DNA of 21,224 nt from LW23 sp041287705 (GCA_041287705.1 JBGGNE010000478.1:1-21224), one strand, 5' to 3'; positions 7,671 through 15,728 are shown, counted from the first letter of the stretch. Notes: generated by a model from the sequence alone, not told the origin. Translations and numbers: made by a program.

Positions 7671-8738
7671 GTGAACCTAACCTTAAAGTTCAATCTTATT
7701 TTCTTCAGCGTGTTCGCACTTGGTCTGAGCATTGCGGGAATTTTCTCCTACAGGCTCTTTCAGAGCAATGCCATGCAAACCGTTGTGGATCAGGCTGGGC
7801 TTATGATGGAGACCACGCTGGCGACTCGCTCCTATACCAGTAACCATATCGCCAGCAAACTGAACTCCGGCTCCACGCTGATGCAGGATCTGCGCGCCAA
7901 TATGAGCAAGCTGGATACCGCCACCTCCACGGATCTGAAGCTGCCTGATAATATGGACGCGGCGACCAAAGAAATGCTGACGAAGCAGTACAAGGATGCC
8001 ATGGCCAAGGTACAGGAAGCCAGGAAGGCCACTGAGGAAGCGATGGGCAAGGCCAGCAAGGATTTTCCTGATAAATTCCTGCCCGAAACCGTGCCCGCCT
8101 TTGCCGCAACAGCCAACTTTGAATTTCTTCGCAAAAAATATCCGGAATATACTTACAAGGAAGCGACTCTTAATCCTACGAACCCCACGCATCGCGCAAC
8201 AGAATGGGAGGCTGACGTAGTGAACGCTTTTCGAAATGATGAAAAACTGGTTACCAAAACCGGCCGCCGCTATAGCGAAGGCATTGGCGAGACGCTTTAC
8301 CTGGCGCGCCCTCTGCGCATCACGGATGCCAACTGCCTGCGCTGCCACGATACCCCCGACCGCGCTCCCGCAGCCATGATCCGCGACTACGGCCCAAGCA
8401 ACGGTTTCGGCTGGAAGCTGAACGAAGTCATTGGCGCCCAGATCGTCAGTGTGCCTATGTCTGTACCCGTGCAGATTGCCAACAGCGCCTTCTATACTCT
8501 GGTGCTCTCGCTCATCGGTATGTTTGCAGTTGTGGCGGTGATTCTGAACATCCTGCTCTATCTAACCATTATTCTGCCCGCCCGCCGTTTGTCCGATATG
8601 GCCAACGACGTGAGCAATGGCAACATGGAGGCTCCCGAGCTGCCCGTGAAGGGCTCAGACGAAATTTCCATTCTTACCGATTCTTTCAACCGAATGTATC
8701 GAAGCCTGGCCAAGGCGATGCGAATGCTGGAAGGCTGA
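7671..8738 (+). CDS. membrane sensor with c-type haem (Tll0287-like/DUF3365) domain and HAMP
   Basis: A 355-residue protein starting at GTG 7671. A first membrane helix lies at about 7-27 and a second at about 275-301, enclosing a periplasmic domain. That domain carries CLRCH (222-226), the c-type haem attachment motif. The surrounding blocks are VPAFAATANFEFLRKKYP (141-158), TLNPTNPTHRATEWE (166-180), and SEGIGETLYLARPL followed by haem-site NCLRCHDTP. These match the DUF3365/Tll0287-like sensory family, thought to sense redox state or small gaseous ligands. Residues about 73-135 are a Lys/Ala/Glu-rich, probably coiled-coil stretch that I do not expect in the basic family. A HAMP domain (about 303-355) ends the protein, with no kinase, cyclase or methyl-accepting domain after it. 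The output must therefore be another protein, most simply the kinase-cyclase encoded next. Confidence 0.85.
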   Translation: MNLTLKFNLIFFSVFALGLSIAGIFSYRLFQSNAMQTVVDQAGLMMETTLATRSYTSNHIASKLNSGSTLMQDLRANMSKLDTATSTDLKLPDNMDAATKEMLTKQYKDAMAKVQEARKATEEAMGKASKDFPDKFLPETVPAFAATANFEFLRKKYPEYTYKEATLNPTNPTHRATEWEADVVNAFRNDEKLVTKTGRRYSEGIGETLYLARPLRITDANCLRCHDTPDRAPAAMIRDYGPSNGFGWKLNEVIGAQIVSVPMSVPVQIANSAFYTLVLSLIGMFAVVAVILNILLYLTIILPARRLSDMANDVSNGNMEAPELPVKGSDEISILTDSFNRMYRSLAKAMRMLEG

Positions 8739-8846
8739 CCAGGACCGGGCCGGCGTCTGTCAAAAGATGACCGTGCGCCCGTCTCTTATCCAACGCCTCA
8801 GCTTCAACTCTCATGCTCGTGTGAGGGAACAAGCCAGTGCCAGCGG

Positions 8847-8885
8847 TGCATACGTTTTTTGGATCACACTTTCCACACGTATGCA
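8847..8885. repeat. 9-bp inverted repeat with 21-nt spacer
   Basis: TGCATACGT (8847-8855) and ACGTATGCA (8877-8885) are perfect reverse complements with arm centres 30 bp apart, close to three helical turns. It could be a stem-loop in a sensor-kinase transcript or a two-site protein-binding element upstream of the kinase promoter. Neither T-runs nor spacing make it a classical terminator. Confidence 0.45.
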
Positions 8886-9010
8886 TTGCGCGCATTTCAT
8901 CATTGTCAAACGGCGACAAATAAGATCAGCTTTGCTTCGCGTGCCCGGCCCTGCCAGGAGATTTCACCCGTTATAGCTCTTACTGCGCTCGATCTCGCTA
9001 AACACCGTAT

Positions 9011-9039
9011 TTGAGATTCCGCCGCTGAAGCGTTATATT
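9011..9039 (+). promoter_or_regulatory. sigma70-type promoter of the kinase-cyclase gene
   Basis: TTGAGA (9011-9016), a 17-bp spacer and TATATT (9034-9039) each match the consensus hexamers at 5 of 6 positions. Transcription would start near 9046, giving a leader of about 15 nt before ATG 9062. Because a possible TTG start at 9038 falls inside the -10 box, this promoter decides the gene start in favour of 9062. Confidence 0.6.
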
Positions 9040-9061
9040 GACCCACCGCCATGCTACTTTT

Positions 9062-11575
9062 ATGAAAGACGATGTTGGACTTCAAAAGGATCAAGTCCTT
9101 GGTAAGTGCAAAATAGAGTACATGCTCGGCAGCGGAGCCATGGGCGTCGTCTACCTGGCCCTGCATCAGAATCTTCAGATCTACGTGGCAGTCAAAGTGT
9201 TGCCACTGTCCCTCACGGAGAATAACCCCGACCTGGCCGAGCGCTTTTTGCGCGAAGCGCAGATCATGGCCCGCATTCGGGATTCGCACGTCGTCACCGT
9301 AATGGACGCCGGCCAGGATGAACTGACCGGTCTCTGCTACATTGTACTGGAGCTCGTAACAGGTGGTAATCTGGGCGATCGCATCCGCGACAACGGCCCG
9401 ATGGACGAGCGCATGGTGCTGCAGATCGGTGCCGAAGTGGCCAAGGCTCTCATCGTTGCCGGTGAGCACAGTGTTGTCCATCGGGATATCAAGCCTGATA
9501 ACATCATGCTGGATGCCAAAGGCCGCGCGAAGCTTTCCGATCTCGGTCTTGCCAAGATCAGCGGCGCCGGTACGCATACGCTGACTCAGGGCGGCGCCTT
9601 CATGGGCACCCCCGCCTACATGTCGCCGGAACAGGCGCGTGACGCCAAGACGATTGATGGCCGCGCCGATATTTACAGTCTGGGTGCCACGCTTTACCAC
9701 GCTCTTACCGGCGCACTTCCGTTCAAGTCCGAGACGCAGGTGAACATGATCACCGACGTGCTCTACACGCCGACACCCGATCCCCGCGGTCTGCGTCCCG
9801 ATCTGTCCGAAGCCGCTACTGCCATCGTGCTGAAAATGATGGCGAAGAAGCGTGAGGACCGGTATCAGAATGCCGAGGAACTTTTGCAGGAGCTGGAAAC
9901 AGCCATCCGCAACAAGGGCAGTGCCGAGGGACTGCTTGCCCAGCCTTTCCTCTACAAGAGCTTCGACGACGATGTGGCCGCCACGGCAATCAGCAAAGGG
10001 GTGGAACTGCCCACGCCAGTGCCTGCGCCTCCTTTGCCGTCCTCTGTCATCACCCGTGGAATGGGCTCGACCACGGCCAATCGCACCAACCAGCCCGTCA
10101 CGGTGTCGATGGTGCCGACGCGGCAGCCTTCGCGCGTCTGCAGCGTTCTTTTCCTGGATATCATCGGCTACTCCAAAGGCGGCAAGGCGGATCCGCAGTA
10201 TCATTTCAAGAGGCTGTTCAATAAATTCCTGAAGGCTGCGCTTGCCGAAGTGGACCGGCAGAAGCTGAAAACGGCGGAGAATTCCCGAATTATTCTGGAT
10301 ACGGGAGACGGTGCCGCACTTTGCTTCATGAATGATCCGGAAGAAGCTCTCATTTGCGGTTTGGCACTGCAGAGTCAGTTGCTGCTGGACATGCAGCAGG
10401 AGCCGGAAGAGAGCCATCACCAGGTACGCATGGGAATCAACTTCGGCACGGTGAAGATCGTGCAGGATATCAACGGCAATGATAATCCCATAGGCGACGG
10501 CATCAACAGCGCTCAGCGCATCATGAGTTTTGCAGGTGCGAATCAGCTTCTGATCTCCGAAAGCTTCTACGAAGTGCTGTCTTCTTTTTCAGAAGGCTAC
10601 ATGGCCTGCTGCGATTATCTGGGCGTTCATCACGACAAGCATAATAAAGAGCATGTCGTGTACGAGTATCGGCACCCCGATCTTGAGCCGTACCTGTCGC
10701 CTCGCGCAGGGGGCGGCGTCAAGACCGAGTACTTTCCGCAGCCGTCGGAGGAAGAGTACCAACAGATACCGCCTCCTCCCCCACTGCCGCAGGCGCAGGC
10801 CCAGGCGTACCCGCCCACGCAGGTCTATCCTTACCAGAGCTACGCCGCTCAGAAGCCGCCCTCAAGCATTCCCCCAGGCTGGAACCCCGACACGCTGGCT
10901 TCCATTGAGAAGCAACTGGCGCGTGCGGTCGGCCCCATGGCCCGCATGCTGGTGAAACGCGCTGCCAGCCAGTATTCATCGCTGCCTGCGTTGCTCCAGG
11001 CTCTCGGCACCGAAATACCGGACGCGGACGCCCGGCAGACTTTCCTGCGCAATACATCTCTGCCCACCACCATCGCTCCAAGCGCCGGTCTGCTGAGCCA
11101 GAACCGTGCCTCGCTGGGCAACATTACCGGATCGATGTCCGGCAGCGGCGCTGCGTCCCAGCGCATCGTTATCCCGGGAACTACCAGCTTTGTTCCTCAG
11201 CCCGGCCCCGCTTCGCGTCCGTTCTCCTCGGCGCCTCCCATAGCGGCCAGCCGCCCTGCCGCTGTGCCTCCGCAGCAACCGACCTTCCACAAGCCGCCGC
11301 CCCAGCAGCAGCAGCGGCAGGCGCCGCCCCCACCACCACCCGAGCCCAGCCGTCCCCCGAGCAGCGTGCTGCCCGCCACTACGGCCTTCACTCAGGAAGA
11401 TCTGGAAGTGATTACGGCGAGACTGGCGAAATTCGTTGGCCCTATCGCGAAGGTACTGGTGAAACGCGCCTCTGCCCGCGCAAGCAGCATCGAGGAACTG
11501 CTCGATCTTCTGCTTCCCGAGATCCAGAGCGAAGCCGACCAGCAAAAATTCATCGCCAGTCTCTACCAGCGGTAG
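9062..11575 (+). CDS. Ser/Thr protein kinase fused to a class III nucleotide cyclase, with two C-terminal helical repeats
   Basis: An 837-residue soluble protein. The Hanks-type kinase spans about 15-280: glycine loop GSGAMGVVY (23-31), Lys45, Glu65, HRDIKPDN (140-147), DLG in place of DFG (160-162) and SPE (188-190). All catalytic residues are present, so it should be active. A class III cyclase domain follows (about 358-535). FLDIIGYSK gives metal Asp366, TGDG gives Asp416, and INSAQR gives the transition-state pair Asn482/Arg486. The usual adenine-selecting Lys before the GD motif is replaced (ILDTGD), so base specificity is uncertain. A Pro/Gln-rich linker separates two copies of a roughly 55-residue module with core VGPMARMLVKRA (about 623-634) and VGPIAKVLVKRA (near 797), each followed by a Ser-rich helix. 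No membrane helix is visible. The likely signal source is the upstream haem sensor. Confidence 0.9.
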   Translation: MKDDVGLQKDQVLGKCKIEYMLGSGAMGVVYLALHQNLQIYVAVKVLPLSLTENNPDLAERFLREAQIMARIRDSHVVTVMDAGQDELTGLCYIVLELVTGGNLGDRIRDNGPMDERMVLQIGAEVAKALIVAGEHSVVHRDIKPDNIMLDAKGRAKLSDLGLAKISGAGTHTLTQGGAFMGTPAYMSPEQARDAKTIDGRADIYSLGATLYHALTGALPFKSETQVNMITDVLYTPTPDPRGLRPDLSEAATAIVLKMMAKKREDRYQNAEELLQELETAIRNKGSAEGLLAQPFLYKSFDDDVAATAISKGVELPTPVPAPPLPSSVITRGMGSTTANRTNQPVTVSMVPTRQPSRVCSVLFLDIIGYSKGGKADPQYHFKRLFNKFLKAALAEVDRQKLKTAENSRIILDTGDGAALCFMNDPEEALICGLALQSQLLLDMQQEPEESHHQVRMGINFGTVKIVQDINGNDNPIGDGINSAQRIMSFAGANQLLISESFYEVLSSFSEGYMACCDYLGVHHDKHNKEHVVYEYRHPDLEPYLSPRAGGGVKTEYFPQPSEEEYQQIPPPPPLPQAQAQAYPPTQVYPYQSYAAQKPPSSIPPGWNPDTLASIEKQLARAVGPMARMLVKRAASQYSSLPALLQALGTEIPDADARQTFLRNTSLPTTIAPSAGLLSQNRASLGNITGSMSGSGAASQRIVIPGTTSFVPQPGPASRPFSSAPPIAASRPAAVPPQQPTFHKPPPQQQQRQAPPPPPPEPSRPPSSVLPATTAFTQEDLEVITARLAKFVGPIAKVLVKRASARASSIEELLDLLLPEIQSEADQQKFIASLYQR

Positions 11576-11609
11576 TTTCAAGCGAAGGAATCTGGCTCAG
11601 GTCTGTAAT

Positions 11610-11640
11610 CCCCACCAATAAACCACCACCCCCCATCCCC
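11610..11640 (-). other. G-rich tract on the minus strand between convergent genes
   Basis: The minus strand reads as a chain of G runs (GGGG, GGGGGG, TGGTGG, GG, GGGG) with short A/T interruptions, in the 81-bp space between the kinase stop and the hydrolase stop. It could form a two-layer G-quadruplex and slow or end transcription from the hydrolase side. A three-layer quadruplex would need one long loop, so stability is uncertain. Confidence 0.3.
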
Positions 11641-11643
11641 AGC

Positions 11644-11684
11644 GACGACAAAGTCGTCAGCTAAAGGGTCCAGCGTCACGCTGG
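11644..11684. terminator. two adjacent stem-loops at the convergent gene ends
   Basis: GACGAC-AAA-GTCGTC (11644-11658) and CCAGCG-TCA-CGCTGG (11670-11684) are two perfect 6-bp stems with 3-nt loops. The first overlaps the hydrolase stop codon. They lie about 70-110 bp after the kinase stop and could end kinase transcripts. No T-run follows on either strand, so they are not standard rho-independent terminators. Confidence 0.3.
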
Positions 11685-12598
11685 TGGTGGAGGCAGCGGT
11701 GGATGAAGGCTTCCAGGATGGGGCCGTAGCCGCCCCAGCTCCAGACATGATAACCGCTGCCTGCCGGTTCCGGATGCTGCGCGTGAGGGACCAGCACAAA
11801 CCACTTCCTCGCGCCTGGCTCCCGGCAGGGGATGTAGCCTTCCAGATCAGGGCGATCGCGATACCAGTGCTGATAGATCTCAAACGTCTTCTGCCAGTCA
11901 TAGCGATCGTGCGTGCCCATAACATAGAGGATCAGCGGCTCATGAGCAGGGTGTGACGGATGGCGGCGCAGATCACCGTCACCCAGAATATCCCAGCCGC
12001 CGTAGTGCGCGTTGATCAGCCGCGAACCCATTTGCACAGCGGCTCCCGCGGGAAGCCACGGACCAATATTCGCGGCGATCGCATCATACGGCCACGCCGG
12101 CGGATGAATGAGAAACGCGCCCCGAACCCGCGAGTCGCAGATGGCGGTACGCTGCGCGCCCATTGCGCCGAGCGAATCCCCCACGGCAATATAAGGCTGT
12201 GGAAAACCCAGTCGCTCCGCTTCCGAAAGCGCCGCTTGAAAATCCCACATCTCCGCTGTGCCAAACGTGGGGAAACGATTGCCGCTGCGCCCATGATGCC
12301 GTGAATCATGCGCCATAAGACAAAGCCCGAACTTCCGCGCCAGCGCGAAAGCAGCAGTCCACGTCCCGTTGTTGCCACTGCTATCCGTATAGCCGTGCAG
12401 GAAGAATAACGTACCGTTTGGCGTCTGGCCGTAGGGCAGATCCGTATTGCCCCAGGCCCAGCCTGCTACCAGTTCGCCATCCTGGGCGGTCGCGCCGAAC
12501 TCGAACACGCCGCGCTCTGCGGGGCATCCTCGAGTCCGCCGTGGAATCGATCGCCGGAAGATCTCCTTAGCCCAGTCACGTGCGTCCCAGAGATTCAT
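11657..12598 (-). CDS. alpha/beta-hydrolase family protein
   Basis: A 313-residue protein with an alpha/beta-hydrolase core. An oxyanion-type FFLHGY lies at 65-70, then AHDSRHHGRS (96-105), typical of the strand and loop before the nucleophile elbow. The elbow is VGDSLGA with Ser142. An acid candidate is Asp231/Asp234 in GTHDRYDW, and a His candidate is His275 (PHAQHP) or His284. This resembles the alpha/beta hydrolases acting on acyl-CoA, peptides or small esters, but the substrate cannot be told. No signal peptide is visible. The ATG (12598) lies 23 bp inside the end of the upstream EcsC-family gene, so the two are almost certainly one operon with coupled translation. Confidence 0.85.
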   Translation of the reverse strand: MNLWDARDWAKEIFRRSIPRRTRGCPAERGVFEFGATAQDGELVAGWAWGNTDLPYGQTPNGTLFFLHGYTDSSGNNGTWTAAFALARKFGLCLMAHDSRHHGRSGNRFPTFGTAEMWDFQAALSEAERLGFPQPYIAVGDSLGAMGAQRTAICDSRVRGAFLIHPPAWPYDAIAANIGPWLPAGAAVQMGSRLINAHYGGWDILGDGDLRRHPSHPAHEPLILYVMGTHDRYDWQKTFEIYQHWYRDRPDLEGYIPCREPGARKWFVLVPHAQHPEPAGSGYHVWSWGGYGPILEAFIHRCLHHQRDAGPFS

Positions 12599-13478
12599 TC
12601 ACTTCCAGATAATGAGGATTCAGATCTTCCGCAGGATTTACTGATGCCGCAATGACATCCGCACCATACTTAGCCGCCAGAAATCGTTCGCGATAAAGGA
12701 AATACGCGGCATGCGTTATTTTGTTCGTAAAATAGACATTAAAGCCGCCGCCGACAACAGCTCCCGCAACAGGCAGAATCTGCGCCAGCTTGGCACGTGT
12801 TAAACGTACACCTAAAGTAGTAGCAAGAGTCTCGATAACATGCATCAGGCCGCGCTTTTGCATTTCGCTCCATACCTTCTTCTGTGCTGTATCCTGAGCT
12901 ATCTTAACCAGTTGTGCCATTGCGGCAACCTTTGCAGCATCCGTAGGCGAAGAAGCCAGTGCGAGGATGCTAATAGCAAACAGCCGCTCTTCGGGATGCT
13001 TAATATCGAAACCATAATACGTGGCATACTCCGCGACAGCACGCAGATTTAAAGACATAAGCGCCACGATATCCACGGGTATACCGGGTAAACCTGCAAA
13101 GCCCGCGCCCGTTCCTTCAGCGGCGGCCAGGGACTCATACTTAACATTGATCCATGCTATGGATTTATCAATCTGCTCAAGGTCAAGTGACTGAATATCC
13201 TGCAATGTTTGTATATGAGTATGTCCGTCCTTCCTTAGTGTTGCAAAAATGGATTCCGGACGCACGCTCCATTGAGCAACATGGTTCAGTAAATGCGTTA
13301 CCTTCGACAAGGTCTGGCCCACCAGTTCCCCTAACAGCGGAGTGTTGATCAGCGCTTCTCCTGCTTTGGCAAAAGGCCAGTCTACGGCATGAAAGAACGC
13401 GGAAACCCAGCCTGTCTTAGGCTTCTTCCATTCATGAATTTCCCGCAGACTCTTCAGCTCATAATCGCTTGGCTTCAT
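12576..13478 (-). CDS. EcsC family protein
   Basis: A 300-residue protein whose centre has the EcsC-family signature: a glycine-rich AEGTGAGFAGLPGIPVDIVAL (about 120-140) followed by LRAVAEYATYYGFDIKHPEERL. A second small-residue-rich patch, VAGAVVGGGFNVYFTNKI, near residue 240 is also usual for the family. EcsC proteins are peripheral or weakly membrane-associated. The name comes from the Bacillus ecsABC locus, but the biochemical role is not established. It ends at TGA 12576-12578, overlapping the following hydrolase by 23 bp, and lies 42 bp after the uvrB stop on the same strand, so read-through from uvrB is possible. Confidence 0.88.
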   Translation of the reverse strand: MKPSDYELKSLREIHEWKKPKTGWVSAFFHAVDWPFAKAGEALINTPLLGELVGQTLSKVTHLLNHVAQWSVRPESIFATLRKDGHTHIQTLQDIQSLDLEQIDKSIAWINVKYESLAAAEGTGAGFAGLPGIPVDIVALMSLNLRAVAEYATYYGFDIKHPEERLFAISILALASSPTDAAKVAAMAQLVKIAQDTAQKKVWSEMQKRGLMHVIETLATTLGVRLTRAKLAQILPVAGAVVGGGFNVYFTNKITHAAYFLYRERFLAAKYGADVIAASVNPAEDLNPHYLEVNESLGRT

Positions 13479-13520
13479 AGCGGTGAAGAATGCTTGAGAT
13501 GTTGTGATGCCGGCATGCCG

Positions 13521-15671
13521 CTAAAACGGTTTCTCCACAGCTCCAAAGGCTCGCTTCTTGCCCTTTGCCTTCGGGCCCACCATAGAGGCGCCCTTAACCG
13601 GGGCCTTTCCCTTGCCACGCTTGCCGCCGCCGTAGTTTACCGACTTGCCCTGCGGTTTCGCGGTTGGCGCCATCTTCTCAATTCCCGCGCGATCCTTTAG
13701 CTCCACCATCTGATCGCGCAGAATGGCGGCGCGCTCGAAGTCCAGTCGCTCACTGGCTTGCAGCATCTCCGTCTCCAGTTCCTGCAACACGGCCAGGATG
13801 TCCATATCCTCACCCGTCTCGCGGACCACAGAGGCTTCCACCTCGCGACCCTTCAGCACGGAGGTCAGACTTTCCTGCACCGCGCGCTGGGCGCTTCGCG
13901 GCGTAATGCCATGCAGCTTGTTGTAGGCCAACTGCTTATTGCGGCGGTAATCAGAAATATCCAGGAGCCGCTTCATCGAGCCCGTCACCGTATCCGCGTA
14001 CAGGATTACCAGCCCGTTGATATGTCGCGCGGCGCGACCAGCAGTCTGTATCAGGGATGTATCGCTACGCAGAAAGCCTTCCTTATCCGCGTCCAATATA
14101 GCAACCAGCGAAACTTCCGGTAAGTCCAGGCCCTCACGCAAAAGATTAATGCCTACCAGTACATCTACTTCACCCAGACGCAGGCTGCGCAGAATCTCCA
14201 CTCGTTCAATGGTATCGACTTCGCTATGGATATAGCGGACCTTTACATTGAGATCTTTAAGATATTCTGCCAGATCTTCCGCAGTTCGCTTTGTCAGCGT
14301 TGTTACCAGAACGCGTTCGCCAACTTCTACCCGTTGCTTCGCCTGCTCAATCAAATCATCAATCTGGCCTGCCAGCGGCTTGATAATGATGCGCGGATCC
14401 ACAAGGCCTGTGGGACGTATAATCTGCTCCGCAATGGCATCCTTGTTTCCTTCCGGCCCATACGCGCCGACAGCTTTAAGTTCGTACGGACCGGGGGTGG
14501 CCGAAACGTATATACGCTGGTGGGCGACATTTTCCCATTCGGCAAACTTCAGCGGGCGATTATCCAGCGCGGATGGCAAACGAAAGCCATGCTCTACCAG
14601 TGTCGTTTTGCGTGAACGATCGCCTTCATACATACCGCCTATCTGCGGAATAGTGGCGTGGCTTTCATCAATAATTGTGATGTAATCTTCAGGAAAGAAG
14701 TCCAGCAACGTGTAGGGACGGCTGCCTGGCTCACGCATGGCCAGATGGCGGCTGTAATTCTCAACACCATTACAGAAGCCCATTTCCTCCATCATTTCCA
14801 GGTCGTAATCCGTGCGCATTTTAAGGCGCTGCGCTTCAAGGAGTTTGCCCTGGTTCTCCAGCTCCGGCAGCCGCTGGGCCAGTTCTTCGCGGATAGTCAC
14901 CAGAGCACGCCGCAGCTTTTCGTGAGGCGTTACAAAGTGCTTGGCGGGAAAGATGATATAGCGTTCCAGCGCTTCAAGTTGCTCGCCGGTCAGCGGATCA
15001 AACCGGGTGATGCGGTCCAGTTCATCGCCGAAGAATTCAATGCGAAGCGCGTCCTCGGTATAGCCGGGGCAAAGCTCCACCACATCGCCGCGTACGCGGA
15101 AGTTGCCGCGGGTTAATGCAATATCGTTACGTGCGTACTGCATTTCAACAAGCTGCGCCAGCAACTGATCGCGCGTCTTGAATTCACCCACGGCAAGTGG
15201 GCACACCATGTTCTTATAGTCTTCCGGGGAACCTAAGCCATAGATGCACGAGACACTTGCCACGACAATAACATCGCGCCTCGATAAGAGAGAAGAAGTG
15301 GCTGCGAGCCGAAGACGCTCAATCTCTTCATTAACGCTGGAATCCTTTTCTATATACGTATCGCTGCGTGGTATATAGGCTTCCGGCTGATAATAATCGA
15401 AGTAAGAGACGAAATACTCAACCGCGTTGTTGGGGAAGAACTGCTTCAGCTCGCTGTAAAGCTGCGCCGCCAGCGTTTTATTGTGGGAGAAAACAAGCGC
15501 CGGTCGGTCCAGATTCGCGATTACATTCGCGATGGTAAACGTCTTGCCCGAGCCCGTGACACCCAGCAGAACATTGTGCTTTTCACCCGCCTGCAGGCGT
15601 TCCGTTAGTTTTGCGATGGCCTGCGGCTGATCACCGTCCGGCGGATAGGGGCAAACAAGATCGAATACCAT
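13521..15671 (-). CDS. uvrB: excinuclease ABC subunit B (UvrB)
   Basis: A 716-residue DNA-damage-recognition helicase of nucleotide excision repair. It is loaded by UvrA onto lesions and recruits UvrC. Walker A is GVTGSGKT (37-44). The damage-probing hairpin region is YYQPEAYIPRSDTYIEKDSS near 92-111, the Walker B/DEAD-like DESHATIPQIGGMYEGDRSR lies near 340, and helicase motifs VLVTTLTKRTAEDL, VLVGINLLREGLDLPEV and QTAGRAARH follow. A UVR motif (LQASERLDFERAAILRDQM) near 635-655 is the UvrC-binding coil. Beyond it is a roughly 50-residue Gly/Lys-rich tail, longer and more basic than usual. ATG 15671 gives the conventional N-terminus. No E. coli-type SOS box (CTGTN8ACAG) is visible upstream. 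Confidence 0.98.
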   Translation of the reverse strand: MVFDLVCPYPPDGDQPQAIAKLTERLQAGEKHNVLLGVTGSGKTFTIANVIANLDRPALVFSHNKTLAAQLYSELKQFFPNNAVEYFVSYFDYYQPEAYIPRSDTYIEKDSSVNEEIERLRLAATSSLLSRRDVIVVASVSCIYGLGSPEDYKNMVCPLAVGEFKTRDQLLAQLVEMQYARNDIALTRGNFRVRGDVVELCPGYTEDALRIEFFGDELDRITRFDPLTGEQLEALERYIIFPAKHFVTPHEKLRRALVTIREELAQRLPELENQGKLLEAQRLKMRTDYDLEMMEEMGFCNGVENYSRHLAMREPGSRPYTLLDFFPEDYITIIDESHATIPQIGGMYEGDRSRKTTLVEHGFRLPSALDNRPLKFAEWENVAHQRIYVSATPGPYELKAVGAYGPEGNKDAIAEQIIRPTGLVDPRIIIKPLAGQIDDLIEQAKQRVEVGERVLVTTLTKRTAEDLAEYLKDLNVKVRYIHSEVDTIERVEILRSLRLGEVDVLVGINLLREGLDLPEVSLVAILDADKEGFLRSDTSLIQTAGRAARHINGLVILYADTVTGSMKRLLDISDYRRNKQLAYNKLHGITPRSAQRAVQESLTSVLKGREVEASVVRETGEDMDILAVLQELETEMLQASERLDFERAAILRDQMVELKDRAGIEKMAPTAKPQGKSVNYGGGKRGKGKAPVKGASMVGPKAKGKKRAFGAVEKPF

Positions 15672-15728
15672 GGCTTAAGAAAAAGAAGGGCGCGTAGCGT
15701 TAAAATTGCAGCAAGTGAACTACCTACA

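Larger units (their letters stand above)
8739..9061. other. 323-bp gap between sensor and kinase genes
   Basis: No credible gene is seen. The gap holds a 9-bp inverted repeat (8847-8885) and, at its right end, the promoter of the kinase gene (9011-9039), each listed separately. No rho-independent terminator is obvious after the sensor stop, so read-through into the kinase gene is possible. Confidence 0.6.

Noticed and set aside
7671..8738. Calling the haem protein a chemoreceptor or histidine kinase
   Set aside because: The sequence ends right after HAMP; no methyl-accepting, HisKA or cyclase segment is present in frame or in a shifted frame before the next gene.
9038..9061. TTG at 9038 as the start of the kinase-cyclase
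   Set aside because: The TTG overlaps the -10 box TATATT of a well-placed promoter, so the transcript would begin after it; ATG 9062 fits the family N-terminus.
8906..10420. 504-codon open frame antisense to the kinase-cyclase gene
   Set aside because: It is a shadow of the opposite strand: the kinase and cyclase motifs read in the plus frame, while this frame gives His/Gly/Arg-rich text with no domain.
15672..15728. LexA/SOS box upstream of uvrB
   Set aside because: Neither the E. coli-type CTGTN8ACAG nor a Gram-positive GAACN4GTTC-type site is present in the space.
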